Shown here piece after piece: positions 46,164 to 57,726 of a stretch of DNA of 64,000 nt. The notes below the pieces were generated by a model that had not been told where the DNA came from, searched no databases, and saw nothing but the letters and a program-made list of their open reading frames with translations. The position numbers and the translations under genes were made by a program. Source of the DNA: Margaritispora aquatica (Eukaryota > Ascomycota > Leotiomycetes > Helotiales > Discinellaceae); contig VJWN01000011.1 of assembly GCA_007644065.1 (NCBI GenBank), forward strand, positions 1,116,001 through 1,180,000, in the 5' to 3' direction. The first letter of the stretch is position 1; every line of letters begins with the position of its first letter.

Positions 46164-47113
46164 ATGAGTGCAAAGCTCTCCATTAGCAGTACATTGGCTC
46201 TACCTAGTTCCAATGTCACAATTCCCCAGCTTGGCTTCGGCGTCTACCTCTCTCCGCCAGAGGTCTGCAAGGCGTCGTGCTTGACAGCACTGAAAGCTGG
46301 GTACAGACACATTGATTCGGCCCAGTGAGTCTTCTACGCAGCCAAAGAGACTACATGCTAACGATCCTAGGTACTATGACAATGAACGAGAGGTTGGAGA
46401 AGCCGTCCGCCAGTCAGGGTTGAAGCGCGAAGAAGTGTTCATTTCCACCAAGATCTTATATGCGGAGGGAAGCATGGAGCAGACGTACCAGAAGCTGTTG
46501 CAGAGCGTGCATAAGATTGACGGCAAAGATGGCTATGTTGATCTGTTCTTGATCCACACACCCAATGGAGGTTCAGAAGCTAGAAAGGAGATGTGGCAGG
46601 CGTTGGAGAAGCTGCTTGAGGATGGAAAGACTCGCAGTATTGGCGTTAGTAATTTTGGGATTGGTCATATCGAGGAGTTGGAGTCCTTTGCCAAGATATA
46701 CCCGCCCCATGTCAATCAGATTGAGGTATGTCAGGAATTCTAGCATAAGTGATCGACATGACTGATAAAGACAGCTTCATGCATTTTCCCAGCAAAGAGA
46801 AGTTGTCGAGTTCTGTCAGAACAAAGGCATCGTCGTGGAGGCGTATTGCCCATTGGTTCGTAACCAAAAGGCGGATGACCCTACGCTTAAGTCGATTTCA
46901 GAGGCACACGGAAAAAGCACCGGCAACGTTCTGGTCCGCTACTGTCTCCAAAAAGGCTGGGTTCCACTCCCTAAGAGCGATACACCCTCGCGAATTGAAG
47001 AGAACGCTGATGTCTTTGACTTTGAGTTGACGGCGCACGAGATGAAGCAGTTGGACGACTTGGACCAGGGAAGCAAGGGAGCTATTGTTGAAGCTGTGAA
47101 AAATATTCTTTGA
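46164..47113 (+). CDS. Aldo-keto reductase
   Basis: Exons 46164-46324, 46371-46725 and 46775-47113 give 284 residues with GT-AG introns of 46 and 49 nt. This NADPH-dependent cytosolic reductase of carbonyls has the complete AKR catalytic set: D51 (HIDSAQ), Y56 (QYYDNE), K81 (ISTKIL) and H116 (FLIHTP). Other signatures are LGFGVY near the start, RSIGVSNFGIGHIEEL in the middle, and VPLPKSDTPSRIEENADVF at the C-terminal cofactor site. It resembles the short plant/fungal/bacterial AKRs rather than yeast Gcy1. The substrate cannot be told from sequence. It is the last ordinary gene before the coiled-coil cluster and shows no link to it. Confidence 0.9.
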
Positions 47114-47640
47114 TTACAATGCAGAGTCAGTCCAGATTCCTCTTTCTAGTATTTTAGATTTTGAGAGAGAATCTGGACCAAGTTTCCACATTGACCTAGA
47201 AACATTGACCCAAAAATTGGTTTTATCTCTTGAAAATATCTTCAACAACGAAGTCCATACATCGAGAATTACAATTAGATGCTCAGACAACGAGGTTTTC
47301 TAAACGCATCTTGTGTTCTGTTTTTAAGTCTCAACACTATAACGTGTCTCTTGGCACTTTTAGTCCATTTTAGACTGAAGCCGGTGGTTTTTGGTCAAGC
47401 GACCTCACTGTATCCCACAAACCCGTTCAGACATCCCCATACCATCTTACCACTTAATCAGGTTCTCTTCAGTCCATCTGTTCGTTCACACTCACAACAA
47501 GTCTTGCGCATTCTTCTCGTTATCAAGCGTACCTTATCTCCATCGACCTGAACTCTAGGTACTTTTTTATAACATGACCTGCCGAACGGGCGAATCTCCG
47601 AGGTGACACACTTGGACTGGCATTAGATTTCATTGCAACA
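47114..47640. other. Spacer before coiled-coil paralogue A
   Basis: About 530 nt. It holds the AKR 3' UTR and the presumed promoter of paralogue A. One short frame (47279-47551) has hydrophobic character but no further support. Confidence 0.5.
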
Positions 47641-49514
47641 ATGTCGAAGAAGAAAATTTCCAAGCCTAAAGTGGGCGAATGTGTGAGGTCTGCAGCAGCA
47701 ACAACTGTTGTGCAGAAAGCTGCAGAGATGGATGATACGATCAGTGTCACAGGCTCGGATAATGTGAGTTTTCTGGACCATTACACTAAGTATTTCTCGC
47801 CTAGCGACTGGACTGGGAAGAAGGAAGGGGGTTTGGTGAGCAAGTTGGAGGACGGAGCAGCTATTGTGGAGGAGACTTTGGATGAGACTGGAGCTGTTGT
47901 GAGGAATGTTCAACCTGAAACAAGAGTTATTGCTAGGGATACTGGACTTGAAAGCAGAGCTGTTCTTGCTGAGGTTGGCATCTCACAATCTGACCATCAA
48001 ATATACACCTACAGCGGACTTCATCCTGGTTCTGCGAAGAAATTTGACCGCATTGAGAAGATCACAAGTCCCAATGTCGAGATCCCTCTAGATTGTGTAC
48101 AAAAGCCAGAATCTCAGGTTGACGAGCTTCAAGCCCAGATCAGACTCCTGAAGGCTGATGTGGAGAAGAAGGAACGGGATCCGAGAGCTGCAAGCACACA
48201 AGCAGCAGCAGCACGATCTAGACTCGAAACAGAGTTGGAGCAGAAAAACAGAAGTCACGACAGTATCCAGAAATGTCTCATCCAAGAGCACAAAGTTGCC
48301 AGAGAGGAGCTTGAAAACACTCAGTTGAAAAGCTGCAGCGAGACAGTTGCTGACCGATCAGCTTTTGAGAATGGATGTAAAAAAATGTCAGACAGATTTG
48401 GAAATTTTCTGAAGCCCTGGAAGAAGCTAGAGGATGAGAGGAATGAGCTAAGACGAAATCTTCAATCAGAGAGAGCCCTGACAGAGAGCCTGCGCAAAGA
48501 ACTTAGCAGCAGTCAAATAGAAAGCCACAAACAATTGAGTAAGATTAATGTATTGGAAGTCCAGGCAGTACGAGATACTGTGACTCGACAACTATTGGAA
48601 CAAAATTTACAGTTGGAAGCTACAAAGAACACTATCCTGTGTTCGCAAACCGCCAATTTCGCTACAAAGCTGCTTCAAGCACAACATCTACTGGCAGAGA
48701 TTCAAAGGAATTCGTCAAGAGTCTCCCCGGAGATTCTCATAGGCACAAGCCGGGCAATGTGCATCCAGGCGGATATGGAGTTCACGCCAGAAGTAAATTA
48801 CTTTCGTGAGAATTCGAGCAGAATTAATTTGATCATTGAGAACCTCAAACATCATGTCGGCGAGCTTGAGGATACAAAGACGAACTTGCAGCCCGAACTG
48901 GATTCGATACAGAAATCTCCCATGGAATCAGCGATGTGTCGTGGTGAACTTGAATCGCAACTCCTTCAAATGTTTCAAAGAATCACAGAACTAGAAGTCG
49001 AAAAGGAACTTCGAGAGCCGCTGTTGCGAATTGGAGCTCAGATTCGACTGAGGAACCTGAAGCAAGCACGGGAAGGGACAGAAGATCCGCCCCTGCCGGA
49101 CTTGATCGAGCGACCATCAAAGCTGGGAATATGGCAGCGCATCAAGGAAATGGCGCTGCTGATGTCTCACTTTTCAAATGTAAGCTGATACCAAAGGAGA
49201 ATTTGGGGAAGGCCACACAAACCTCCAAGCGTTTATATATGGCAACACCAGAGGAGTATAACCTACATGTCAAATATCAGAGACATAGAGACTGCCAGGC
49301 AAGTCTTAAGATCCTTAAAGACAACATTGACCCATATAAGGTCTTACGCGCCAGGCATCTTTCTCTATCGATTGAGCTTGCTATGAAAAGTTTCTCGATG
49401 GCCAGCACTGACTTTGAGGAAGACGTAGAAGTTGAAACACTTCTGAGTCAGCTTGAAAGTGTCACAGAGATGATTGTCGATACTCAAAGGAGTCGCATCC
49501 GACGCTACAGATGA
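47641..49514 (+). pseudogene. Coiled-coil family paralogue A, frameshifted near its end
   Basis: A single-exon frame opens at ATG 47641 (MSKKKISKPK, the same start as paralogue B) and runs to 49188. It has an acidic N-terminal ~150 residues and a long Glu/Gln/Leu/Lys coiled coil. It reaches the family block (REPLLRIGAQIRLRNLKQAR) and then loses frame. A second frame, whose fragment reads AGNMAAHQGNGAADVSLF from about 49122, restores the family module, continues through HRDCQASLKIL and ends at 49514 with the final helix (EVETLLSQLESVTEMIV). The switch equals loss of one base or gain of two between ~49095 and 49122. I see no intron that could bridge it. Either the gene is broken or the assembly has a 1-nt error. 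The stretch read as one protein would be about 620 residues. Function unknown. Confidence 0.65.
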
Positions 49515-50243
49515 GCGGGTGAACAATACCTAAACTACTTGCCGGGGTCTGTAGGTGGCTATAATAGGACTTTCCTTCAGATATACCGAAGAGGCGAAGG
49601 GTGGAATTCTTGTAGATGTTGTGTGAAATCTTGAGCCCGAGACAGTTCGAAATATGAAGTTGTTTGTCAAAGGTATCGCCGGCAAAGCATCTACCATACG
49701 AAATATGGAGATTTGTTTTCTTTCAACTGAAGACAGAATACAACCGTCAATTGCGAGCTACTCCTCTTGTCTTTCGACAGGGAGACAAACGTTGCGGGTC
49801 TGGATTTCACCATTAGGAGGATTACAAAATGAAAGCCTTGAAAAGATAAACAAAGGCGACATTGTCCCCTGCTCGAGGTTGGTTCGACTTTATAATAATG
49901 TGTGATTTGAAATTGACACATTCTACGAGCTGCCATTTTTGCAATCGTGAAGTCCCGGCGGGTATCCGGCGTCCAAATTTCGCGAGGTGGCGAACTTTTG
50001 TTTACATTCAAACAAGGCCAACCCAAGAGTGAAAGACGCCAATCTTTACAACTTTTTCAATTCAATTTGCCATTACCATCAATATCTTCATTATATTATC
50101 TTCAGAAAGACGCATCTTTCAATAGCTGACCGAATAAATCGACAAAACTACCTTTGTCCAGATCAGTCTGGTTTGTGTCCTGCGATTCAAATACAGAAGC
50201 GCTTTTGACTAACTGAATAAAGGACCCTAATGGTCGCGCTGCA
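49515..50243. other. Spacer between paralogues A and B
   Basis: About 730 nt with short frames only. It should hold the 3' end of A and the promoter of B. No repeat shared with the upstream region of A was obvious by eye. Confidence 0.5.
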
Positions 50244-53200
50244 ATGTCGAAGAAAAAGATTGCAAACTCCCATGCGAAAGCAAAGAACAAGAACAAGCAA
50301 AAGCAAAAATCGCAGTACCAGAAAGTAAAGCACGATCACCCACACAGCAGCGCACCTCAACCCGCAGCATCTGCCTCCATTCCCTCCATATTTTCAGGAG
50401 AGGGCATTACCCAATGCTCGGAAGTAGCTCGAAAACCGACTCCTGCCGATCTCGCGTTTACTCCAGCTCCAGATCCGAATACCGGCGACTATTTCGGTGA
50501 TGGTTACGATCCTGTTATTGGAACATTTGATCTTTTCAAAGGAGACCCGATAGATGAAACTGTGGCACACTGCAAATGTTCGTCACAGGAATATAATTGG
50601 GCAAAACCACATGCAGGAATCGAGAGGGTAGAACACCCTGGCGGAGATCTAGAGCCTGAATGCCATGGTCGAATGCATGTGTTCCCCACGGGGCCATACC
50701 CCGGAGTTAGAGTGATTTTGAGGGATGACTATTGTCCACATAACTCTACAGATGCACCACCTGAACAACTCACATACGACGATCAGGTCAGGACTGATCA
50801 CGCTTCCAGCTGTGCTCCATATCAAGTGCGTCACCTCGAAGCACCTGTGCCCACTGAGAACCATAGAGTTTATGCCCCAGGTATGTAAATCAGCAAGTCT
50901 GCACTTTTCCTTCAGAAATCCATTTTTCAACCTAGAAATTGGAGCCCGGCACTCTCCCAATCCGAAATATTCTCAATAAACCTTGAAACACTCGCTTACC
51001 TTTTTCGCAGCACTTTCAGTTTACATTCAGGATGACGACGTATCTGCTGGCGTTACGTCTACATTCTCAATAGCACCAAGCTTTTGCCCAGCAATGACCC
51101 TGGAGCCCAAGTCATTGGCTGTACTAAACGATGGGAGTGAGCACAAGCTAAAGAAGAAGAAACGCCAACGTATCTATACGTGTCCATCAGAACAAATCAT
51201 CTATACACATTACCCGCCAGAACAAAGGATTGAAATGTTATCGAATGAGTTATCAAAAGCAAGGCTAGAGGTTTTGAATCTCAAGTATGAGGCTGGGCGA
51301 AAAATTGACGTGGAGGGCTTCTTGTGGGATTCCTGGGATGAGGCGATGGACGACATGATGTTTCAACGAGATGATTTCTTCGAGCAATGCGAGAAGGCTA
51401 AGGACAGCCTGTCCGTAGCCGAGAGTAAGGTCAGGGTGTTGCATTCTGAACTTTCAGTATCTAAGGAGTTAGCCAAGAAACTCGAGGGCAAGCTGAAGAA
51501 TGCAGAAAACCATCGAGTTGGTCAAGAAAAGAAGGTCCAGGCTTCGAAAGCAAATGCGGAAAGATGGAGTGGATTGAGATCTGAAGTGGAGTTAGTAACC
51601 ATTCCCTACGGTTCTGTAGTGCTGTGCTGACTTGTCGAACAGAACTTTGAAAGCCAACTTGGTAACAGCTGAAAGCCACAAAGCAAATTTGGAGCACAAG
51701 TTGAAAACTTGCTTAGGTGACTTGGAAGCCTCGAGAGAACAAACAAAGATTGCGCAACAGAAACTTAGCAGCTTGAATGAGGAGTTTGAAAAGGCTACCG
51801 AGACCATTGCAGAGCTCCAGCGTGAGGTCAGGACTGTCGAAGCCGAGCGTTCGAGTCTGGAAAGCCAGCTCGTGGCCACCACCAGACAGCACGAGCTAGA
51901 GATATCTTCTCAATCTGCGCACGCAAATCTAGCGATGACCAGGGTCGCTAAAGACAACCAGGATTTGAAGAAAATAGTCGAGAAATTGGAGCGGAAGTGT
52001 ACAAACCGTGATGAAGAGATTAAGCTCTTGGAGGGTGAAATTCAGACTACCAGCAACCAGGAACAGGAACTGCGGCGGACGATCGAAGTCCGAGACAAGA
52101 GAATCAGGAGTCTCGAAGCACAATTGCTGGTTCTTCGGGATAACCAGAAAGCTGCAGAAGCGAGCGAAGTCCATCGACAATATGATTCTGACCGCAGCGT
52201 CTCCAAGTTACCAAATATTGAACATGCACGGGAAAATTTGAAACGCGAGCCCACGGGTCAACTCAAACACGGTGTCTTAGTTGGACAACCCGGGACGATC
52301 ACGGAGCAAGATGAGCTTACGATCACCAAAATCACCGAACGACTTCATGAGCAAGAATCATTGAACCAGATTTATCTCGCAAGCTGCAACGAAAAGCAGG
52401 AGCAGCTGTGGGATGAGAACTCGAACTTGAGGCGTCGGTTGGAAAGTCAGGACGAGGAACGCGAACGCCAAAATTTGGAGTTGCAATATCTAAGGAACGA
52501 GATCAGAGATGCCACCCACCGATGTATCGAGCTCGAAAGTTATGTCTCTGAACTCCGAGCTAGCAGTATCATGCTTCGCACAAAGCAAGCTCAATCGTCT
52601 CAGCAGACTGGTGGACTCCGGGATGAGCCCTGTACAGACCTACAGACCTACAAAGAGGTCCCGAAGGACGGTCATCAAAAAACGCACACGCACACTGCAT
52701 CTTGCGATAGCTTAGTTGCCCAACTTCAAAGCAATGTTAGAATCATCAAGCAACTTCAAGACAAACTTGGAGCTGTCACAGCTAAGAGCACCGATATAAC
52801 AACGAAGTCCAGCACATCTAAGCAGGCCCAATTCAAGACGGCAGTCCACCAAACGGCACTAATCCAAAGCTTACAGAGTAAGATCGCCTCGCTCGAAAAC
52901 CAAAAGACTCTCAACATAGCCTTAACTCAGTGTGCTGTGGAAGTCAGACTTGGTTTCTTAGAGCGCGCTCGGGCTATCAGATTGGAGGGAGATTATGAGC
53001 AAAGCAGTGCTGGTCTCAAAGTTAGCCTTAATGGTAAAATCGCCTCGCAATACGCCAACGGAGAACTAGATGCGCTCATCTTGACATCTGGTCTTGTGTC
53101 TGCAGAATACCTGGAAAGTGCTACAGAGACATTTGGCCATCTCTACTCCATTAGACCGGATAAGTACGCACTGTGGGGAATGAAATCAGCACGCCTGGTG

Positions 53201-53410
53201 GACTGCCAGGCAAGTCTGAAAGTCATACCTCCAGGGGATAGTCTGGGGTTGTCAAAGGAAGACACCAAGGAGTATTACAAGATCGCTCAGGACCTTCTCA
53301 TGCTGAGGGGTGAGCTTGGCGATGATGGTTTCGAAGACAGTGAGGAGGTAGAGGAATTGGTTGATAAAATGGATTATCTGACGGGTATGATCGTTACGAT
53401 GAGGAGATAA
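50244..53410 (+). CDS. Coiled-coil family paralogue B, largest member
   Basis: Exons 50244-50880, 51011-51590 and 51643-53410 give 994 residues. It starts MSKKKIANSHAKAKNKNKQK, a very basic tail like that of A. Next comes a ~150-residue segment with Cys/His residues (CKCSSQEYNW, ECHGRMHVF, RDDYCPHN) not seen in the others. From exon 2 on it is almost all heptad-type coiled coil (ELAKKLEGKLKNAEN, LEASREQTKIAQQKLSSL). The C-terminal module is recognisable but diverged: VEVRLGFLERARAIR, then LNGKIASQYANGELDALIL where others have GN-AAH-G-GEAD-ALF, then VDCQASLKVI and EVEELVDKMDYLTGMIV. A structural or scaffold role is likely from composition alone. I cannot name it. Confidence 0.8.
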
Positions 53411-54766
53411 GACTGCTGGTTTTGATATTCATGGAATTTTATGGTTTTCGTAGATTGTGGATATGAGTGACTAAGTTGGCGTTTTGTACATGATGTACGG
53501 ATGTCGTTTGTTGTAGATTACTTACTGCAGTGTATCTCTTGTCTGGGAATATGTAGGACTAAACTACCACGAAGCAATATTCATGAAAACACACCTAAAT
53601 TCCAATCATGATCAAGTGAGATGAGGGGTTGATGCATTCGGTATTCGTTCCATTCTATTAGCATGTAAAAAATACTTCATTTTTACCCAAAAGGACCTCA
53701 TTCACGTTACACAACTTTCTCTCCTCTCCTCTCCCTCTAGAAACGCGTCCAAAAAAACTCCAAAAAATCTACACAGTCAGTATCATACAGCCGGAGTGGG
53801 AACCTATCCTCTTCTCGGGGGATCCACCTGCGACTCTCCTGGGTGTTTTGGAGGTCGTCACGGTTTCATTTCGGCATTCGTGGGATTCCACGAAGCTTCA
53901 ACCCAAGGCCTGTTGCCAGGAACCATTACGCCACCCTGGGTGTCGGAACTCGCGATCCCTTGGGTGGTGGTGTTGGAGGTTTCGACGCTGGAATGGTTTA
54001 TATTCCATTGTTAGGCGAGGGCCATGTGATTCAAAATAAAGAGGTAAGGTAAGGTAAGGTACCTTGGGTGATTGAGGTGTCCTGGATGTCCTGGGGGCCT
54101 TAGGTAGGTAACCCAAAGGATCTCACGATCAAGCCTGACTTTTACCACATTGAAACTAATCTTTCGCAGCGATTCAAGAGTATAGAACGTCCTTATTCCA
54201 AGTCTACATCTTGTCTATGTTAGCGAACGCTCTTCTTGTTTCAAATTGGCCTTCATAAATGATCACAATACTTTCAGCTGCCATCTGATTCTTGAGTCTG
54301 AATAGCTTTGTATATCTTGAGAACGGGGACTATTCTTTTCAAAACCTATGTTTGTGTTCTCGTTTCAGATCTGCCTTCCTCGAGGATCGAAAGCCACATT
54401 TCCCAACAATGGAGACAGGTTCGCTTCATGGTCAATGGTTGTTCTTTAATTTCTGTCCTATCTTACGAAATCTTAGGGCTTCTCTGGCACTCTATCAACA
54501 CGGCTACTCTAAATATCACAATGTGAGCCGTTCTGTAGCTGACAGTCATTTTAAGTCCAACTTGGGTGCTTTGATTGAATCGCAAAGCACTGACAAAGCT
54601 TTGCGGAAATCTTGGAAGCCATCTGTATCTTGAGATGTTAATACACACTTTGCAGATGATTGGGCTTCGATCCATCTGGATATAGTCTGCTTGTACTTTG
54701 ACGAGGGGCTATCACAAGGTATAATGGATAGAGGGGGTGTCTATCTTCCAACGTCCACTTTTAGTC

Positions 54767-54949
54767 TCAATTGTTAAGCTTGTATAGATTTTTTTTTAGC
54801 AAGTCCAGTATCTTAGACAGCCCAGCCTCAGATAAACCTGAGCTCAGGTAAAAATAAACTCGCTTAATCCTTAGCCTAGAAGAAGGCAGGCTATAGTAAG
54901 CCCCCAAAAGCCGGTCCCTACCCTTCGATAGACGAAGTAGACCATACAA
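54767..54949 (-). mobile_element. Possible decayed transposon fragment
   Basis: The minus strand encodes SRLRIKRVYFYLSSGLSE then ILDLLKKNLYKLNN, rich in Leu/Lys/Tyr/Asn and unlike local genes, ending in an A/T run (eight or more T on the plus strand). The look is of mutated repeat DNA. No terminal repeats were found, so the call is weak. Confidence 0.15.
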
Positions 54950-55459
54950 TATCGTGCATTAAATGAAGGGCATCGTCATCAAACTCCCGGGGGGGAGACT
55001 GCTGGCAGAGACAGGTCAGGTCAGAGGCAGGGATGACACAGAATGGGCTGATGATAACATTGAACGAGCCCCGCCTACCTGTTGTATAGATACCAGTACA
55101 CTTTGCTAATATGAAGAACTAAATATGACTGCGCTAATAACTGTCCTGTCATAGTGATGCAAGGTGCGGCCGCTCAGTCCTGTAAAGGACTTTGAAAAAC
55201 AGTTCAGTCAATTAGACATATCTCGTAAATAGGAATAGTTCTCTTTCAAGGATTACGCGTGGACTTCTAAACAAGAGAAATGAAATAGCCGGACTTGGTC
55301 ATGCGTGAGAAGGTTGGCCAATTCACTTTCGTCCCATCCAAGAATTAACGAGTATGTTAGATTGGCTTCAATTTCAGATCCAAATTGAATTAGCCGAACT
55401 CCTTCGCATCCTGCAAGTTCGGCTAACTTCCTCTCCTTATCCTGAGACTTACCATTTAG

Positions 55460-55521
55460 CACCACACTTCTCAATAACAATAACGAGAACCTCTCAGCTG
55501 TGAATAAACAGCTTGAGATTG
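55460..55521 (+). pseudogene. Possible orphan coiled-coil exon upstream of paralogue C
   Basis: After an acceptor-like CATTTAG the sequence reads TTLLNNNNENLSAVNKQLEI then EQK and meets the donor GTAAGC. It looks like a small exon of a coiled-coil gene, yet no start exon or continuation was found; the region after the next acceptor soon hits a stop. It may be a relic of another family copy or a missed 5' exon. Confidence 0.25.
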
Positions 55522-55801
55522 AGCAAAAAGGTAAGCTGCATTGCTCTCTTTCAATGCCTGCGATCTCTTTGTTGATATTTTGTCGCACAGACTATCGCCA
55601 ATTCCCCCCACACTGATTACGCGAGCTCGTCTAAACCCCTTGTTTGGTTAACAACCACCTCGAATCCACCAGCTCTCGTGTTATCAATTGTAAGTCATCT
55701 TGACCATAGGCTATATTGCTTGCTTTGCGAAGTCTTGCTAATGTTAAAGTAGTGTCACGTCCACCTAAGAGATAATCGAAACTTCCCAGCACAAGTTCAG
55801 A

Positions 55802-56641
55802 ATGAAGATCCCGTGGATTATAGATAGCGAGGAGGCTATGCGAGCACAGCTCGATAACAGCGCTGTTCTAGGCACTATTGATACAGCTCTCTCCTCCTTG
55901 AAAGTTGGTCAAATCGGCGGATGTGATACCATCACTCAGGCTGCGTCAGCATCAACTCGTGGGCATGATTTCTCTGAGCTTTCCCACGATGACATCCTCA
56001 CTGCCTTCAAGCAACTTTCAATTGAAAATCACAACCTGAAGGAATCTTTCGATATTGATGGGGTTGGGCTCAATGAGGGTACAGACAAGACAACTGCCTT
56101 CATGCAAATGAAGCTCAAGATGTTTAACGAGATCATGGACACCCAGAAGCAGAAGTACGACGCTGAGATGAAGAGAGTCACAGCCGAGTCCCGCAATGAA
56201 ATGAAGCGACTGAAGATGGAATTGACTAAGGCTCGGGCAGCAAATGATAATTATCGCGACATCATTGGACAAATGGCCGTCATTCAAGAGAATCTAGAGG
56301 CACAGGCAGCCATCAAACAGCCACTCTTTGAAGTTGGTGTTGCTATCCGCCAACGTTTCCTGGAGTTTTGCACAAAGAAGCTCAAGCATCCCGATTAGCC
56401 TTTCATCGATCGCGAAGTCATTTTTACTGGCAATCTTGCTGCTGATGGCGGCAATGGAGAGGCTGATGCAGCTCTTTTCAAATTGAACCTGCAAAGTCGC
56501 TGGACCAAGCCTGATAATCCAAACATTGAAAACTCAAAGGATGTTCACATTCAGCTGATGGAAACCAGAAGTATCGTTTTGGAGCTTATTGACAATAGAA
56601 TCCCTCCGTCGACTTCGTGGAAGAAACGATCTGTCCAATAG
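55802..56641 (+). pseudogene. Coiled-coil family paralogue C, interrupted by an in-frame TAG
   Basis: ATG 55802 opens 198 residues: a polar N-terminus, a heptad segment (EIMDTQKQKYDAEMKRVTAE) and the family block AIKQPLFEVGVAIRQRFLEF. TAG stops it at 56396-56398. The same frame then stays open to 56641 and still encodes the next family block, TGNLAADGGNGEADAALF. So the gene was once longer, and the stop is an inactivating change or is read through. The His of the GN-AAH motif is Asp here (GNLAAD). The part homologous to DCQ and the final helix is missing or unrecognisable. No GT-AG intron could remove the TAG without deleting conserved residues. Confidence 0.65.
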
Positions 56642-57726
56642 ACTCAAGTTGACTATTTGTTTGGAAGCCCAATTTAGCATCCTCCTGTGGGGTTCGTTCT
56701 TAGAGGTCTTTCTAGAAGGACATCTGTATGGACTTGTCGAGCAAGCAACAGTCAAATCCATCATACACAGGTGTTCAGGTGTAGCAAGTATGACGGGGGC
56801 CTCTTCAAAGGTTTAGATGCTTGCTTTAGTGCTCTAGTATCAAGGTATGAGGTTCTAGAACCAACCGACATTAAAATTGATATTTGCCTTCTACACAACT
56901 CTTTGACTTTTGAAAACCATGATTCATGCCTTCGAAGGAAATTTTCAAACACTGCCACGGTTTTGTTTTGTTTCTTTGTCATTGAAAATGCCCATGACAG
57001 ATTAAGATATGAAATTCTGTGACTAAAGAGCTCAGTTAAGTAGCCATGTAAAGTCCACGGGACTCAGCAGTACAATTATATCTTGTACGAGTCCTGAAAC
57101 TGGCGAATCTGGCTTTTCTCAATCACAACATCAAGAAACTTTGAGAAGACTAGAGTTGGAAAAAGTACATGTGCAACAGCTAGGAAAAGAGTTGAAATAT
57201 GAAAAAGTCCTCCGAAATGAAAATTTAACGCTGATGCCTTTAATTTCACCATGTAAGTTGTGACCTGGTGTTTAGCAAAGAAGGATGTGTCCGGCTTAGC
57301 ATGTAAACTTCCTCTCGAGCACTGACGTGCCATTACAGCAAACATACAATATAAACTGAAGTTGTACGATAAATTTACGTTAATCGGACAGACTGATTTC
57401 ACTCTCCATCAAAGTGCCCTACTTCGTGTAGCACTGTGAAGTTCGTCGTTCACTTAATTAGTATACATTCACGCTTGAGCCACATCGACTTTCAGAATTG
57501 ACTTGGATTCTACACATAGCCTAGACTCGTAAGGCGTTTCCAGGGGACCAAGTATTTCATTTTCTGTGTTATTGAGCTCTTTTCTGTGCCAAACTCCAGT
57601 AGAGCGCCTGATTAGCCGATCAGTACCTACGACAGAGTCCTCATAAGTCCTTCTTTCTGACGAAGAATTTTAAATCAATCAACAACGCAAAACATCCACA
57701 ATTAACAATTTTCTTCAGCTCTCACG
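56642..57726. other. 1.1 kb spacer between paralogues C and D with a relic
   Basis: It holds a small coiled-coil relic (57027-57263, separate entry) and the promoter of D. The longest other frame (56687-57022) has no motif. Confidence 0.5.
57027..57263 (+). pseudogene. Coiled-coil relic between paralogues C and D
   Basis: A plus-strand frame without its own start reads a Ser/Thr-rich stretch and then the heptad-like QETLRRLELEKVHVQQLGKE followed by LKYEKVLRNENLTLM. It ends at TGA after a GTAAGT donor-like site. Composition matches the neighbouring family, but the diagnostic C-terminal module is absent. A further decayed copy is the likely origin. Confidence 0.35.

Larger units (their letters stand above)
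53411..55801. other. 2.4 kb spacer between paralogues B and C
   Basis: It contains the B 3' UTR, a (GGTAA)n repeat at 54043-54061, a segment of possible transposon origin near 54.77-54.95 kb, and near 55.45-55.52 kb a short coiled-coil-like coding fragment followed by a GTAAGC donor. Overlapping short frames at 53.8-54.1 kb show no motif. Confidence 0.5.
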
